Of a stretch of 64,000 nt of DNA, positions 35,481-47,330 are shown piece after piece (position 1 is the first letter of the stretch; each line of letters begins with the position of its first letter). The notes beneath the pieces were generated by a model, which had not been told where the DNA came from, searched no databases, and was given only the letters and a program-made list of their open reading frames with translations. Position numbers and translations under genes: made by a program. Source of the stretch: Sipunculus nudus (Eukaryota; Annelida; Sipuncula; Golfingiida; Sipunculidae); contig CM049309.1 of NCBI GenBank assembly GCA_026874595.1, positions 38,581,079-38,645,078 on the forward strand, written 5' to 3'.

Positions 35481-36733
35481 CATATATACGTTCATAATCA
35501 CTGGCATAACTCCCTCATATCATTCGTATCATTATATTATTTAATAAATTAAAGTTAAAATATGGGTTACATACTTGAGTAGCATTTCTAATGCACGGAC
35601 CTATTGTCTATATTGTCATGTCCTCTCTTGCGAAAGAGTACGGGGTATTATAATAAATGAAATGATTTATAAAACACCACCGTTTGGAGAAGAATATAAC
35701 CAGAAAATTTTTTGATTTACAGAGAAGAAGTCTGTGAATGAGCGGGTAAAATCAGCCGGAATAAAACGTGTCAACTTGTGAATGTAAACATAGATTTTAT
35801 TAACAAATACAGCCCGGCTCCAGTCAGACATCTTTCTGTCTGTTTAGATGATACTCCTTCCGTTGGCTTATACACAGGAATGTCAGAAAAACAAGAAGCA
35901 GACACAGCAATATAAATTCTTCACACCGAATACTTGTAGGATATATATTTCAAGAGCGGAAGCATTGTTTATGTGGATTTCGTATTCCGGAGTATGTAAA
36001 GTGTCATGTTTTCTTATTAAAAAATATATTTTTGGTTTGCTAATACCGAAGTCCACTCTTTTCCTTTCTTACAACAGGGTTTTCTGTTTTAATCTGTGAC
36101 CACGGCAGTGCACATGTGTTTGGTTTTACATATTACCAATTATCGAACGCTTAAACATATATTTTTTTTTAAATTTCTGATAGTTGCATTTATGTCCTAT
36201 CCATATATATATTTTAAATCACTTTCTTAAGCTTCAAATCGTATTAACCCTGCATTGGTCAGGAATTTGATCTGAAACTCTCACATATGACCGTCTAGAG
36301 TCATTTTGTCACACAATTTTAGATGTAATTGGGGAATCTATAACTCTAAGTCCGTGAACAATGGAATAATTTTTTTATCGATCTTTTTTTTCCCTTTTAT
36401 ATTTTTTTCGTCTCATTCTTCCTGGCATATAATCATAATTTTACTCATGAAGTAGTTCTTGGGTAATGCATTGTTTTTATTTTCATTAATACATAATTCG
36501 GGAGGAATGAACCAATTTGGCAGGAACTTTTATAATATTCATTCAGGTTGTACATGGGCGCATTAATTTGATCTAACCCTTCCGGATTTGCTAATTGGAG
36601 AAAGTTTTCATATTCTTTCAGGCACATATATGCACGGAAGATTCTTGTCCTACCCGTTGCTGTTGTCTTTCTTTCCAGAGAAATGAAAAGTAAGCTCATA
36701 TTTCAGGCCGTGCATGTGTTATAATATCTTATC

Positions 36734-36745
36734 CTTTTTTTTCAG
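36734..36745 (+). promoter_or_regulatory. Splice acceptor of the Trunk-like exon
   Basis: CCTTTTTTTTCAG directly precedes the open frame, and the frame reads in phase 0 from 36746. Reading further upstream meets a TAA at 36722-36724 with no ATG between, so splicing (or a non-ATG start) is needed. Confidence 0.65.
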
Positions 36746-37513
36746 GTAGTATATGTGTGGTGTGCGGTGGCCCTGCTGCTTTTCCGTCGATTGCTGGCTG
36801 CGCAGATCTCCAGCCAGGCTCCTAATAACCTGGTGTTCGTGAACAGCTCCGTCGCCTTAAACAGACCAGCTTCATGTCAGCCAATGAGTGACAGTAGTTT
36901 ACAGGCTCAACTCGGCTCTGCATTCTTAGCTCAGCACATGGCATTTGATGAACCAGCAATGAAACAAAGGAAGAAGAGATCGTTGCTATGGAACCTTCAA
37001 GACCAATACACAACAGATGAACCTTCGGAAGAACCAATCAAAACAAACGAGGAAGTTGACCAAAGATTAAGTGACATTCACGGCGGCAGCGCTTTTGGTT
37101 TTGGGCGGGTTTTCAGGAGCCTGAGCCGGAGAAAAAGGAGTGATTCTCCCCAGCGGAAGCGGAAGATACGTCATCGTAACACAGACAATGCATGGACATG
37201 CCAGTTCGAGCCATACTGGGAAACCATGGGCCTCGGGGTTTACCCGCGTTTCATAAAAACAGGAAAATGTGTTAATAAAAAATGCATGTACGCTGCTTAC
37301 AGGTGTAAGCCTAAGAAATATAACATAAAAGTTCTCAAAAGGGACCCAACCTCATGTAGGCCCGTACCTACGATAGGTTCAAATACAACATATGAGGAGG
37401 TGTGGGAGTGGGCAGATGTTGAAGTGATCGTTGCCTGCGAATGCAAAAAAGGACGCAAATTAGGAAGGAGACGTCGAAAATATTCGAGGATTTCCAAAGA
37501 TGTCAAAGGATGA
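36746..37513 (+). CDS. Trunk/PTTH-like secreted cystine-knot ligand, terminal exon
   Basis: Secreted signalling ligand; Trunk and PTTH activate the receptor kinase Torso in insects, but the mollusc partner is not shown here. Numbering from the GTG at 36755: hydrophobic stretch 3-10 and 13-16 (signal peptide), N-glycosylation sites N30 and N210, RKKR at 72-75 and RRKR at 125-128 (both followed by Ser, furin-type), and a C-terminal domain 145-230 with seven cysteines (149, 172, 177, 184, 201, 228, 230). Around them lie W155, G159, Y163-P-R165, G170-K-C172, C184-K-P and V193-L-K, the signature shared by Trunk and noggin-related ligands. A strongly basic tail (GRRRRK, 237-242) follows. The frame is open back to the acceptor CAG at 36743-36745 (codons GTA GTA TAT GTG) with no ATG, so the start lies in an upstream exon not found. 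A noggin-like identity is less likely because noggin's longer cysteine-rich region is missing. Confidence 0.85.
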   Translation, partial: VVYVWCAVALLLFRRLLAAQISSQAPNNLVFVNSSVALNRPASCQPMSDSSLQAQLGSAFLAQHMAFDEPAMKQRKKRSLLWNLQDQYTTDEPSEEPIKTNEEVDQRLSDIHGGSAFGFGRVFRSLSRRKRSDSPQRKRKIRHRNTDNAWTCQFEPYWETMGLGVYPRFIKTGKCVNKKCMYAAYRCKPKKYNIKVLKRDPTSCRPVPTIGSNTTYEEVWEWADVEVIVACECKKGRKLGRRRRKYSRISKDVKG

Positions 37514-38035
37514 TGCCAAACAGTCAAAGTTCAAGATTCATAAAAAGATGGAGAGAATCTGAGGACGGTCGCTCCACGGAGGTCGATAGAACAAGGACGT
37601 GCAGTCCAGTGCTCATCAGAAAGCGTGCCTGCGAGAAAAGCATTCTTTACCGTGGCTCCCAGGAGGTCAGCGAAACTGGTAGACAGTTGTACATGCTTTG
37701 TAATTTATTTATTATTTATTTATTTTACCTGAGAATCTCAATAGAACGAAAACATGTTTAACATTCAGGAGAGTGCACTGTACCAATGGTCGCCATGAGA
37801 CCATGCATATCGGGGTAGCGAATGTATATTGTATCAGAACTGCACAAAGACTTATTTCACATGCGACTGGCTTGAGTCGCTTCATGTTGATGCAGCTTAG
37901 GAATGTGTTGTCCTAATTTATAGGTTGATGACACTTATATAGAATGTCCTAGTCGAACTCAACGACAGCCTGCCCCAGGGTGGGATGAAGGGAACAATCG
38001 ATAGGCGGAGTATGAATAAAATCAGCTTGAGAAGA
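37514..38035 (+). other. Probable 3' UTR of the Trunk-like gene
   Basis: Begins after the TGA at 37511-37513. The first convincing AATAAA polyadenylation hexamer is at 38015-38020, giving a 3' UTR of about 520 bases. A frame overlapping the CDS end (37441-37761) is a shadow. Confidence 0.45.
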
Positions 38036-41000
38036 ATTTTTACATAGCTTATAATTAACAAAGTAATTTGCTATACTTTAGGTATGCTTAAATTCATGTC
38101 AACCCGCAAAACATGATTTTGACTGCACCTACCCAATTGAAACCTACAATAAAAATCAGATCGTGTTTTAGCGCACACAGATCTATGAGGACGAATTTTT
38201 GTAATGGAGTTGGGTCCGTTTTGGGGAGCTGTATTGTATATTGATAGAAGTTGTTACAAACGCATTTTTTTAGGTAAAATATGGTCAAAGTTTTACATTG
38301 CTACCAAATGGAACATAACGAGATAACCAGATCTATAGAGTACAAGTATTGTTAAAGTGCCAGACGAAATCTATATGCTGTGTTTGTTGATCCTTTCGAT
38401 CAAGAGATGGAGAAATATGATTAAATTAATTATCATTAAATATCGCTAAATATATAGTATATGTATAGCAGTGGATACAAATGTAAAAAATATGTTTGCT
38501 TTGTGTTTGTTTAAAGTCCTGTGACGTATTTGACGCACAATGCTAGTCAGTCTAAACCAGACAAGGTCTGGTTTTCATGCTTGTCTGGTTTTTATGAACC
38601 TAGCTGGTAGGACCGGGCTATTATGACAAATGCGATATCTTGCACGCTGTTTTTTTATGATTTAATTACACTGGCATTGGAGCTATGTGTGGACCAGATA
38701 TCTTCGAGTTTAATATTTATGATATCGAATATAAAAAACGTTTGTCCTAATGAATAGGAAAAACCATTGTATGTAGGTAGTTCCTGTCATTTCCGTTCCC
38801 GGTTAATTGACAGGAAGCGTGGGTAGTTGTATTCCCGGTTATGGCTCATCTACGCTATATACAGGAAATCCATTTTAGTATAAAATCAAGGTGTTTTTAA
38901 TTTAGCTTAAGTCAAACACGTAGTGAATTAAATCAGTCATATATGCTTGTTGAAATCGTGCGTGTAATCTTATAACAACGTTTCGATGTCTTTCATTTTT
39001 TTAACTCGTGAGGCATGAGCCCCATTTTGTCTGTTCTTATCGTGGAAGCCGTCAATTAAAAAAACACTACGTTCCTCATCGTGACAGATTGACTTTTTGG
39101 TGAGATGTTTTACTTTAGGTATTTGATGTTTCCCACGGGCTGTATTAAATAACGGCATGTACTGACGATACACTGACCCCTACAAGAGATGGGCATATAT
39201 TTGTAATAAAATATTATTTATTTACTGTCAGACAGTTTTGCAGATTTTTGTTTGATATCAGAGTGAGAGTTTGGCTTTTTGACATGGATGTATTTAACTT
39301 TTTTTAAAGAAATTCCTGGTTTACCGGAATTCTATCTTTTACGTGGCAGTAACTGACATTGAGCAATATCTTGAGTGCATGGGTGTAATACATGCTTATT
39401 TCAACTATATCCAATTAAAAAAATACAGTCTACTTTGCGTTTGAAAGTATTCTGAAGCCGGAATAATACTATGAACACTCGTTCCACAACTCGTGTTTTT
39501 TAATAACGTTAAAGTATACATCTTGTGCTAAATAACATCGGAATATATTTCTACCTTTATTCTGGGTACAATGCATGTAACATTGTATTATAAAGTTAAT
39601 TATTGATACCTTTGTGAAGATAAACTTTGTGAGGGCTCTGCCACGATCGTTTGGTTGGTTATTCTTCGCCGACATTCCACCAGAGGCCGTTTCTTTTCAA
39701 AACGAGCCTCCTCCTTAGGAATTGTGGGACGGCCGGGAGTTCTTCCTTAACTGTCATATACTTGAGAATATGATAACAATTTCTATTTACATTTTACAAG
39801 CGCATCCTTACAAAATATTACTTATCTCATGAAACAATACGTTTCCAAATATTTTAAGGAGCTGCCTTACCCTCTTCCCTACATTTATACCTATGCCGCT
39901 GGTTGATTTAGAAAAAGGAAAGGATTTCTTCACCTACAATCCCAACCAGCAGACTCTGGAAGTACTGAGTTTGATAAAAACATCAAACAATCATATATAG
40001 GCTATTCTGAAAAAAAAGTGAACTTCTACAAATTGAAATGATTATTGCCAGTTTGTGGGTAAACGGCATATTGGTGAAGTCACGGTTTCTCGTGTTTTTT
40101 ATTGGTTAGAGAGAAGCATTTGGATAATTCAAGGAACTTTCTCTCCCCACGAGGTGAAATATATATTCAGTATGCTTTCAGTCCCAAGGATAATATGGAG
40201 CTGCCTTATCAATTGAAAGAATCATTTAATCAAAGACTTCAGCTTGAAAGATTTATAATATAATAGGAATGAATCAAAAACTTGTATTCATTCAGAAATC
40301 AACAGAATAAAGAACAGAATAAAAGAAAATAACAAGATTGAGGAAGCAAGGGAAATGACCACATATTATCCTCGACTAACTATTCTAGTCCATTGTTTTT
40401 TTTTTTTTTTTTGTTTGTTTGTTTTTTTTTGGCTTCATTCTCCAGACAGGGGAACAGGGGATGAGACGAATAGTAAGTGGGCAGTTGCTGGGCGCGCCCT
40501 GGATTACATTTCGTAAGGTCATTAGACCATGGGGTTTATTTGCATCATCCTTCGGACAGCTGGTCAGGGGATGAGAGGGTTTGTAACTGTACAGTTCCAT
40601 GAGTAGGAATACATATTGAAATGATATGGTTCCTGAGCCCTTACGAATAAGATGTTATTCGCATCTATATGTATCCCAACCTTTAACGGGAGGAAATATG
40701 TTTTGTTTTTAAGTTATAAACTCAATCAAAACTAAGTTTCGATGAAATAAATACTGAAAATAGTTGTTAAGTCGGGATATGTATAATGTACATGCGATTA
40801 CAACATAGACATCGGCCATAATCTACAGAAATAAAATCGAAGGCAAAAGAAAAAAAGATATTTTCGGTTTAGATTTGAAGACAAATAGCATAACCACATT
40901 CAATAATGAATTAAATGCCAAAGACTTAATTGACAACATGTCCAAAGCGTCACGACTTCTTATATGTGAATCACATATTCCATCGAATTCTTTTACTTCT

Positions 41001-42024
41001 AGCGTTGAGGCCCAGAAGCATAAAAAGTTAATTAAACAATACGTCATTCCATCTAACTCCTTATAATACTCGCAGACTCATTTCTGCGGCTGATAAACCT
41101 AAGACGGTAGCACATCTGCGCTTGCCCGGCCCTGGATTACCTTTCGTAATGTCATTAGACATAAGCTAAAAGCCAGTGTGGGCGGATAAAAGAAATGCGA
41201 AGGAGCTAAGCAATTATACGCCGTCACGGGGACCTGAAACGTTGCTCAAGTCCATTACCAGGCTTCAGGGCTGTTCTCGCAAAACCTAATATGATAATCG
41301 GTATCCTGTTCCCGCCCATGCGCAAAGATCGCTTGTATCCCTGTCCCACTCTAAGACGTGTACCATAACAAGAACAAATGTTTGTATGTAGAGGCCTTAA
41401 ATTGTTCTTTGGAAGGAAGTCGGTGTGGAACGTGTATATAAGTTCGGGGTAGCATAGTCTGATGAGGATTCGTCATGGAGCCTTTTCACAAGGGTTCTTA
41501 AATAAACCGTCAGTGACCCATAAGGCTTTTCATTCATACATGATCACACATTACACTTCCCCTAGTTAACGTACTCAAGGCTTAATATGACTTGCAGGTG
41601 TTTATTACTGGTTGAAGTGTCCATGCAACAGAACATTTTTAGAGTATGTAAACATGTTTCGCATTGGTTTACAAGGAGCCTTTTTATGCACATAATTGTC
41701 ACAATTAGATGAACAAAAAAGCTGAAGGCAAATGAACATATACCTCAAAGAATGTCACCCTCATTTCTATTGTAAAAAAAAATAAATATTCAATGGCTCT
41801 ATGCACTGGTATATTGGAGTTTTTTTTTTTTGGGGGGGGGGGGGGGTTGCGAAAAGAATCTTGGTGTTGCATCTCATATTTATGTGATTTTTTCATCACT
41901 TTCTCATTCTGCATATCCCATCAAATTAATATAAAACTGTAAATCTGCATTTTAATGAATGCAGACCAACGCCATGTGGGAGGGAGGGGGGGGGGGGTCC
42001 CTGTAGTGGGATTCTCCTCAACCC
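38036..42024. other. Non-coding stretch
   Basis: No gene recognised. T-rich homopolymers occur near 40396-40431. A T11/G15 pair lies at 41821-41846 and a G run near 41983-41998. A short repeated phrase is CCCTGGATTAC-TTTCGTAA-GTCATTAGAC at about 40497-40528 and again near 41128-41161. Confidence 0.55.
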
Positions 42025-42283
42025 GTGTTTCACATATTCCCAGGTTCATTCGTGCATAAGTGACTGTGCGCTTAATGACGTTTCTGAATCTGGATCATGT
42101 GCTGGATCCACATAAAACCTTATAGAATCTTCACTTGCCCATTCACGAAATTGCCTGAAAATTTCATGTGATTCTGTTTATGATTGCGTGATTTATGTGT
42201 TCGAGCAATCACAGAAAACACACACATAAACACACATACATGAACGGGGATGAACGCATAACCGCCAGGCGGAGGCAATCAAC
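42025..42283 (+). repeat. Dispersed repeat family P, copy
   Basis: Same ordered blocks as at 26725-26965: GGTTCATTCGTGCATAAGTG, GAATCTGGATCATGTGCTGG, TGATTGCGTGATTTATGTG, GGGATGAACGCATAACCGCC and AGGCGGAGGCAA. Confidence 0.75.
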
Positions 42284-42854
42284 ACAGCCCCGGTATGTAA
42301 ACTATGCTACACTGTAAATCTTTAAAATACAGTATAAAACCCCACCATTTTTACTCAGTGAAGAGACTTTAAAGGGATTATTATCTTATTGAGTAAATAA
42401 AATTGGAATGTTAGTTTTATGTGTAGGTAGAATGTAAGTACTAATGATTAACATTTTGTAAGTTCCACGTTGAGCTGACAAATCTATGCACTGCTGAAGC
42501 ATTATAACTGCAGCTTTCATGTTCTGCAAAAAAGTGATCACACATTTAAAGTGCTTGGCTGTTTACTGTGTTAATTTTGATACCACGCAGTTCACATATT
42601 TGCTCAATAAGCTTTTACTGAAAATAAAGTATTTATTATTTACTCCATCTCTGCTCCCCCCTCCCCTTCCATGAAACATTAATAAAATTACACTGAAATA
42701 TATATATTCAGTTTATAACCAATATGTTCGGAAATGCTTCGGAATACACACGCACTTTATGAATCTTAAATATCAGATGGTAAACTTATTCTTGAAATGT
42801 TTTTATTGAGAAACTAACAATCAGGTTCTTCCAAGAAGTTTAGAATTATTTAAA

Positions 42855-43050
42855 AATATATAAACTCATGCAATCATAAACGGAATCTCCCGGCATTTCG
42901 GGAATGGGCCAAGGAAGAAGCGATTAGTTTTTTTGTGTTAACCCAGCATCTTCTCCGGATTCTGGAGCGTCATCCTAGAATATTTACAAATGTACGGTCA
43001 CTTATGCACGAATGAAAATGGGAATTTGGGCCAAAAAATAAATTAATGCA
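42855..43050 (-). repeat. Dispersed repeat family P, inverted 5' part
   Basis: Reverse complement carries TTTCATTCGTGCATAAGTGA, CCAGAATCCGGAGAAGATGC, CCCATTCCCGAAATGCC and GTTTATGATTGCATGAGTT, matching the first two thirds of the plus-strand copies. It is inverted relative to the copy 570 bp upstream and sits just before the 2,458-bp duplication. Confidence 0.7.
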
Positions 43051-43743
43051 CAGAAGGTTCCGCCTCATTAGTGTGGCACGGCCACCTATCCAGTTCACGC
43101 TCGAGCGTCAAGCACCTAGGACTGACGGTGTGCAGTATGTTCACAGACTGTTTTTGTAACTTGTGCTCCTATGGCCGAGGCATGTATTAGTTGGGATGCA
43201 TATTTCTAGTTTTTCTTGTAATTCTTGTTTTCGAATATATCATTGAAAGCAGATGTGTCACTATCGCATAAATATGTTGAATTAATATCTCAGATTTCCT
43301 TACTTGATTTCCTGAATTCCTACTAAAAATAACCTAAAATCTGTATCACTTGTACTGTATACTTTCTTCTAATAATTAGTTTTTATTTGTAAGACCTAAA
43401 TTTTAGACAAAAATTCGATTATGACTGGGAGGGTTACAACAAAACAGCTGACAGAAAAGACCTTCGACCCTGAAGCGGGCATCCGGGACCAATTAGTTAT
43501 AGCCCATTGGAATATTATGCACCATGGAAAGTTTTCCTTGGCGTGTGTCAATAATGGCATTCGCTCGGCTTCGCCTCGCTTTGCCATGCATGACAAACTC
43601 CTCGTAAACCCTTATATGATGCATGTGCTATAAGCAATACTTTAATGCAACCATTCACAACGCTTCGGCCTTTTGAAATCAGTTCAGCAAATTCAAAACA
43701 AAAGGCCCCACTCACACCTCCCGGGGGGTCTTCCGGGGCTGGC

Positions 43744-43943
43744 CTAAAGCACGGAATGGAACGGAATATGGAACGCGGAACAGGGGCCTAATTTACGGAA
43801 CGGAACGGAACAAGGATATAAAAAGTACCATAACTTTTAAACGGGTAATGTTTCATGACATAATTTATACTAATAAACCTATTTCATTATATGCGATTTG
43901 TCAATTTTTCATTTTAGACCCTGTTCCGCGTTCCGTGTTTTAG
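43744..43943. mobile_element. Inverted-repeat element with GGAAC motifs (in copy 1)
   Basis: Left end CTAAAGCACGGAATGGAACG, then ATATGGAACGCGGAACAGGG. The right end, reverse complemented, is CTAAAACACGGAACGCGGAA then CAGGGTC. GGAAC is reiterated on the left. About 200 bp with no ORF: MITE-like. Confidence 0.6.
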
Positions 43944-44289
43944 TAACAATAAGAATTGTCTCAAGGTAAATAACATAAAAATTGGTGTTTTTTTAGTAAA
44001 TACCTTACGGAGTAAGTCATATTTTGTAAGCATGTGCCCGTGAAATGAAAACAGGTGTTTCCTTGAAATGTAACAAATTTTTGATTTTGAAATTTGATAG
44101 TTGAGACGAGTAGTTCCGGCCCTCCTACAGTGCCCAGACAGAAGAGATTAGCTACGAGAAACGACTTCTAGCGGAAGGGTACAGTCATATCTGGCCACTT
44201 AGAAAACCAAAGCAAACACTTTCGGGCATGTCTTGCATAAGTCTAAGGGGGTTCTTTCAAGAAATATGTTTCAAGAAATATGAGGGGCA

Positions 44290-44872
44290 ACTAGCCGTGA
44301 CAACCCGACTCAGTAGGCAATCGGATAATTGGGCTGGTAAGCCTACTCGAGTCGTGATACAAGGAATGTATCGCAGTGGTCTTGCATCAGGTTGCATTCA
44401 TATTGTGGTAAACGGCTCATTATCTCAATATTATGCTAATGATAAATTAACACAATAGTATACATGTGAGCTCCCAACCCAAACTGAAACACCGTCTCCA
44501 TGAATACGGTCATTTCCTGTATCACCTGCAAGTTGCCTGTGTCCTGTAACCCGTGCGAGCCATGCTTGTGATCATGCGGTCATAAATTCAACAAACATGC
44601 CGAGGGGTTTACCAATGTGCTGGGTTAAAACTGAACTTTTCTCGCTCATATTTGGTATTTTCAGAAAGTACCAAAAAAATGCTAACGAATGGTCTGGTTT
44701 ATGTTGATTGACAGTGTACCTGTAGACCATGAAGCGTTGTCAGAAATGACGAAAATATTTGCATCTTCATAAGGCCTTAAAATGCGTTCCTTAGACTTAA
44801 ATGTAAAGACACTCTGGCGCCAGTAATCTGGTCGTAATGCCAAACGGTCCATATGACGCTAGGGGCAACATG
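44290..44872 (+). repeat. Dispersed repeat family R, copy 4 (in duplication copy 1)
   Basis: Begins CTAGCCGTGACAACCCGACT and ends CATATGACGCTAGG; internal blocks as in copies 2 and 3 with no large gaps. Confidence 0.85.
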
Positions 44873-46201
44873 TTGCGCAACATAAGACCTAGTTTGTGGT
44901 CGGACTAAGAACTAAGCCGATGTTTCCGTGACATTTAACCGCCAACGGCATGAAATGGAAATGGCACAGAACAATGAACTTTGACCGAATTCATCGAGAT
45001 TTTTTTTTTAAGACATGGCTCAGACATACACATATTCACAGGAAAACGGTCGAACCCATAAAACCTGCCATCCTTGTTGGCGGAATTATGAAAGTAGCAG
45101 ACACGATACATAGCTAAAGTATTGACTTTTTCATATTTCCTTTTCATTTTTTTTTTGTAAGAATTTTGAACAAGGTTTTTATAATTTTCATTTCCGTCAT
45201 TTCGCATTGTAGAGCTGCCTTTGGGACAAAACACATCAGCTGGGTTGCCGTATAAAATACAACCAAGGAAGTAACCGGGTGTAATGGGACCTGTGTTATT
45301 TACCAATAACTTCCGGCCTCATGTTTACATCCATATGCCCCGCCAATTCATGTTATGAAGGATACTATGTAATAGTATTCAAGGCGCCTACTGGTCCTTA
45401 AAACACATAAAACCCAAGAATTCAAAACTTGAGAATTTAAGTAGATATATATCTTATTTATGTAGCAAGATAATTAAAAGTCCTTAAAATCCTTCTTGTC
45501 ATTGAACGTTCTGTATTTCAGATTGATACCCAGCACTTACATCAGTTAACTAGGAAGCATTCGCAGAGCGCATACCTCCGCTAACAACTGCAGTATGTTC
45601 ACAGACTGTTTTTGTAACTTGTGCTCCTATGGCCGAGGCATGTATTAGTTGGGATGCATATTTCTAGTTTTTCTTGTAATTCTTGTTTTCGAATATATCA
45701 TTGAAAGCAGATGTGTCACTATCGCATAAATATGTTGAATTAATATCTCAGATTTCCTTACTTGATTTCCTGAATTCCTACTAAAAATAACCTAAAATCT
45801 GTATCACTTGTACTGTATACTTTCTTCTAATAATTAGTTTTTATTTGTAAGACCTAAATTTTAGACAAAAATTCGATTATGACTGGGAGGGTTACAACAA
45901 AACAGCTGACAGAAAAGACCTTCGACCCTGAAGCGGGCATCCGGGACCAATTAGTTATAGCCCATTGGAATATTATGCACCATGGAAAGTTTTCCTTGGC
46001 GTGTGTCAATAATGGCATTCGCTCGGCTTCGCCTCGCTTTGCCATGCATGACAAACTCCTCGTAAACCCATATATGATGCATGTGCTATAAGCAATACTT
46101 TAATGCAACCATTCACAACGCTTCGGCCTTTTGAAATCAGTTCAGCAAATTCAAAACAAAAGGCCCCACTCACACCTCCCGGGGGGTCTTCCGGGGCTGG
46201 C

Positions 46202-46401
46202 CTAAAGCACGGAATGGAACGGAATATGGAACGCGGAACAGGGGCCTAATTTACGGAACGGAACGGAACAAGGATATAAAAAGTACCATAACTTTTAAAC
46301 GGGTAATGTTTCATGACATAATTTATACTAATAAACCTATTTCATTATATGCGATTTGTCAATTTTTCATTTTAGACCCTGTTCCGCGTTCCGTGTTTTA
46401 G
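46202..46401. mobile_element. Inverted-repeat element with GGAAC motifs (in copy 2)
   Basis: Identical by eye to 43744-43943; present because of the segmental duplication, not an independent insertion. Confidence 0.6.
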
Positions 46402-46747
46402 TAACAATAAGAATTGTCTCAAGGTAAATAACATAAAAATTGGTGTTTTTTTAGTAAATACCTTACGGAGTAAGTCATATTTTGTAAGCATGTGCCCGTG
46501 AAATGAAAACAGGTGTTTCCTTGAAATGTAACAAATTTTTGATTTTGAAATTTGATAGTTGAGACGAGTAGTTCCGGCCCTCCTACAGTGCCCAGACAGA
46601 AGAGATTAGCTACGAGAAACGACTTCTAGCGGAAGGGTACAGTCATATCTGGCCACTTAGAAAACCAAAGCAAACACTTTCGGGCATGTCTTGCATAAGT
46701 CTAAGGGGGTTCTTTCAAGAAATATGTTTCAAGAAATATGAGGGGCA

Positions 46748-47330
46748 ACTAGCCGTGACAACCCGACTCAGTAGGCAATCGGATAATTGGGCTGGTAAGC
46801 CTACTCGAGTCGTGATACAAGGAATGTATCGCAGTGGTCTTGCATCAGGTTGCATTCATATTGTGGTAAACGGCTCATTATCTCAATATTATGCTAATGA
46901 TAAATTAACACAATAGTATACATGTGAGCTCCCAACCCAAACTGAAACACCGTCTCCATGAATACGGTCATTTCCTGTATCACCTGCAAGTTGCCTGTGT
47001 CCTGTAACCCGTGCGAGCCATGCTTGTGATCATGCGGTCATAAATTCAACAAACATGCCGAGGGGTTTACCAATGTGCTGGGTTAAAACTGAATTTTTCT
47101 CGCTCATATTTGGTATTTTCAGAAAGTACCAAAAAAATGCTAACGAATGGTCTGGTTTATGTTGATTGACAGTGTACCTGTAGACCATGAAGCGTTGTCA
47201 GAAATGACGAAAATATTTGCATCTTCATAAGGCCTTAAAATGCGTTCCTTAGACTTAAATGTAAAGACACTCTGGCGCCAGTAATCTGGTCGTAATGCCA
47301 AACGGTCCATATGACGCTAGGGGCAACATG
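46748..47330 (+). repeat. Dispersed repeat family R, copy 5 (in duplication copy 2)
   Basis: Same as 44290-44872 except for T instead of C at 47094; a by-product of the segmental duplication. Confidence 0.85.

Larger units (their letters stand above)
34703..36745. other. Non-coding; contains intron upstream of the Trunk-like exon
   Basis: An AT microsatellite occupies 35433-35478. No upstream coding exon of the Trunk-like gene was recognised. The stretch ends in a polypyrimidine tract and CAG at 36734-36745, which is taken as the 3' end of an intron. Confidence 0.5.
43131..45588 (+). repeat. 2,458-bp tandem duplication, copy 1
   Basis: Every base checked recurs 2,458 bp later. Differences seen are T at 43612 versus A at 46070 and C at 44636 versus T at 47094. 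The copy starts at TGCAGTATGTTC and is preceded by unique sequence GACTGACGGTG. It contains an inverted-repeat element (43744-43943) and an R copy (44290-44872). It also holds a 70-codon frame (43421-43633, +) and a 123-codon frame that lacks an ATG at its start (44935-45306, -), neither with a recognised family. Confidence 0.95.

Noticed and set aside
36671-36695. Mini-exon ATG AAA A followed by GTAAGC just upstream of the Trunk-like exon
   Set aside because: Its phase does not match the frame at 36746 and the implied intron would be only about 56 bases.
37441-37761. 106-codon frame overlapping the end of the Trunk-like CDS
   Set aside because: It is out of frame with the clear domain-bearing CDS and has no motif of its own.
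43421-43633. 70-codon plus-strand frame with a good ATG, also at 45879-46091
   Set aside because: No recognisable family; identical copies are explained by the duplication and give no evidence of selection.
44935-45306. 123-codon minus-strand frame with a Cys-x2-His...F-x-R-F-P stretch slightly like a THAP zinc finger
   Set aside because: It begins at TTG, lacks the C-terminal Cys/His pair and the conserved Trp of THAP domains. Its second copy at 47393-47764 only reflects the segmental duplication.
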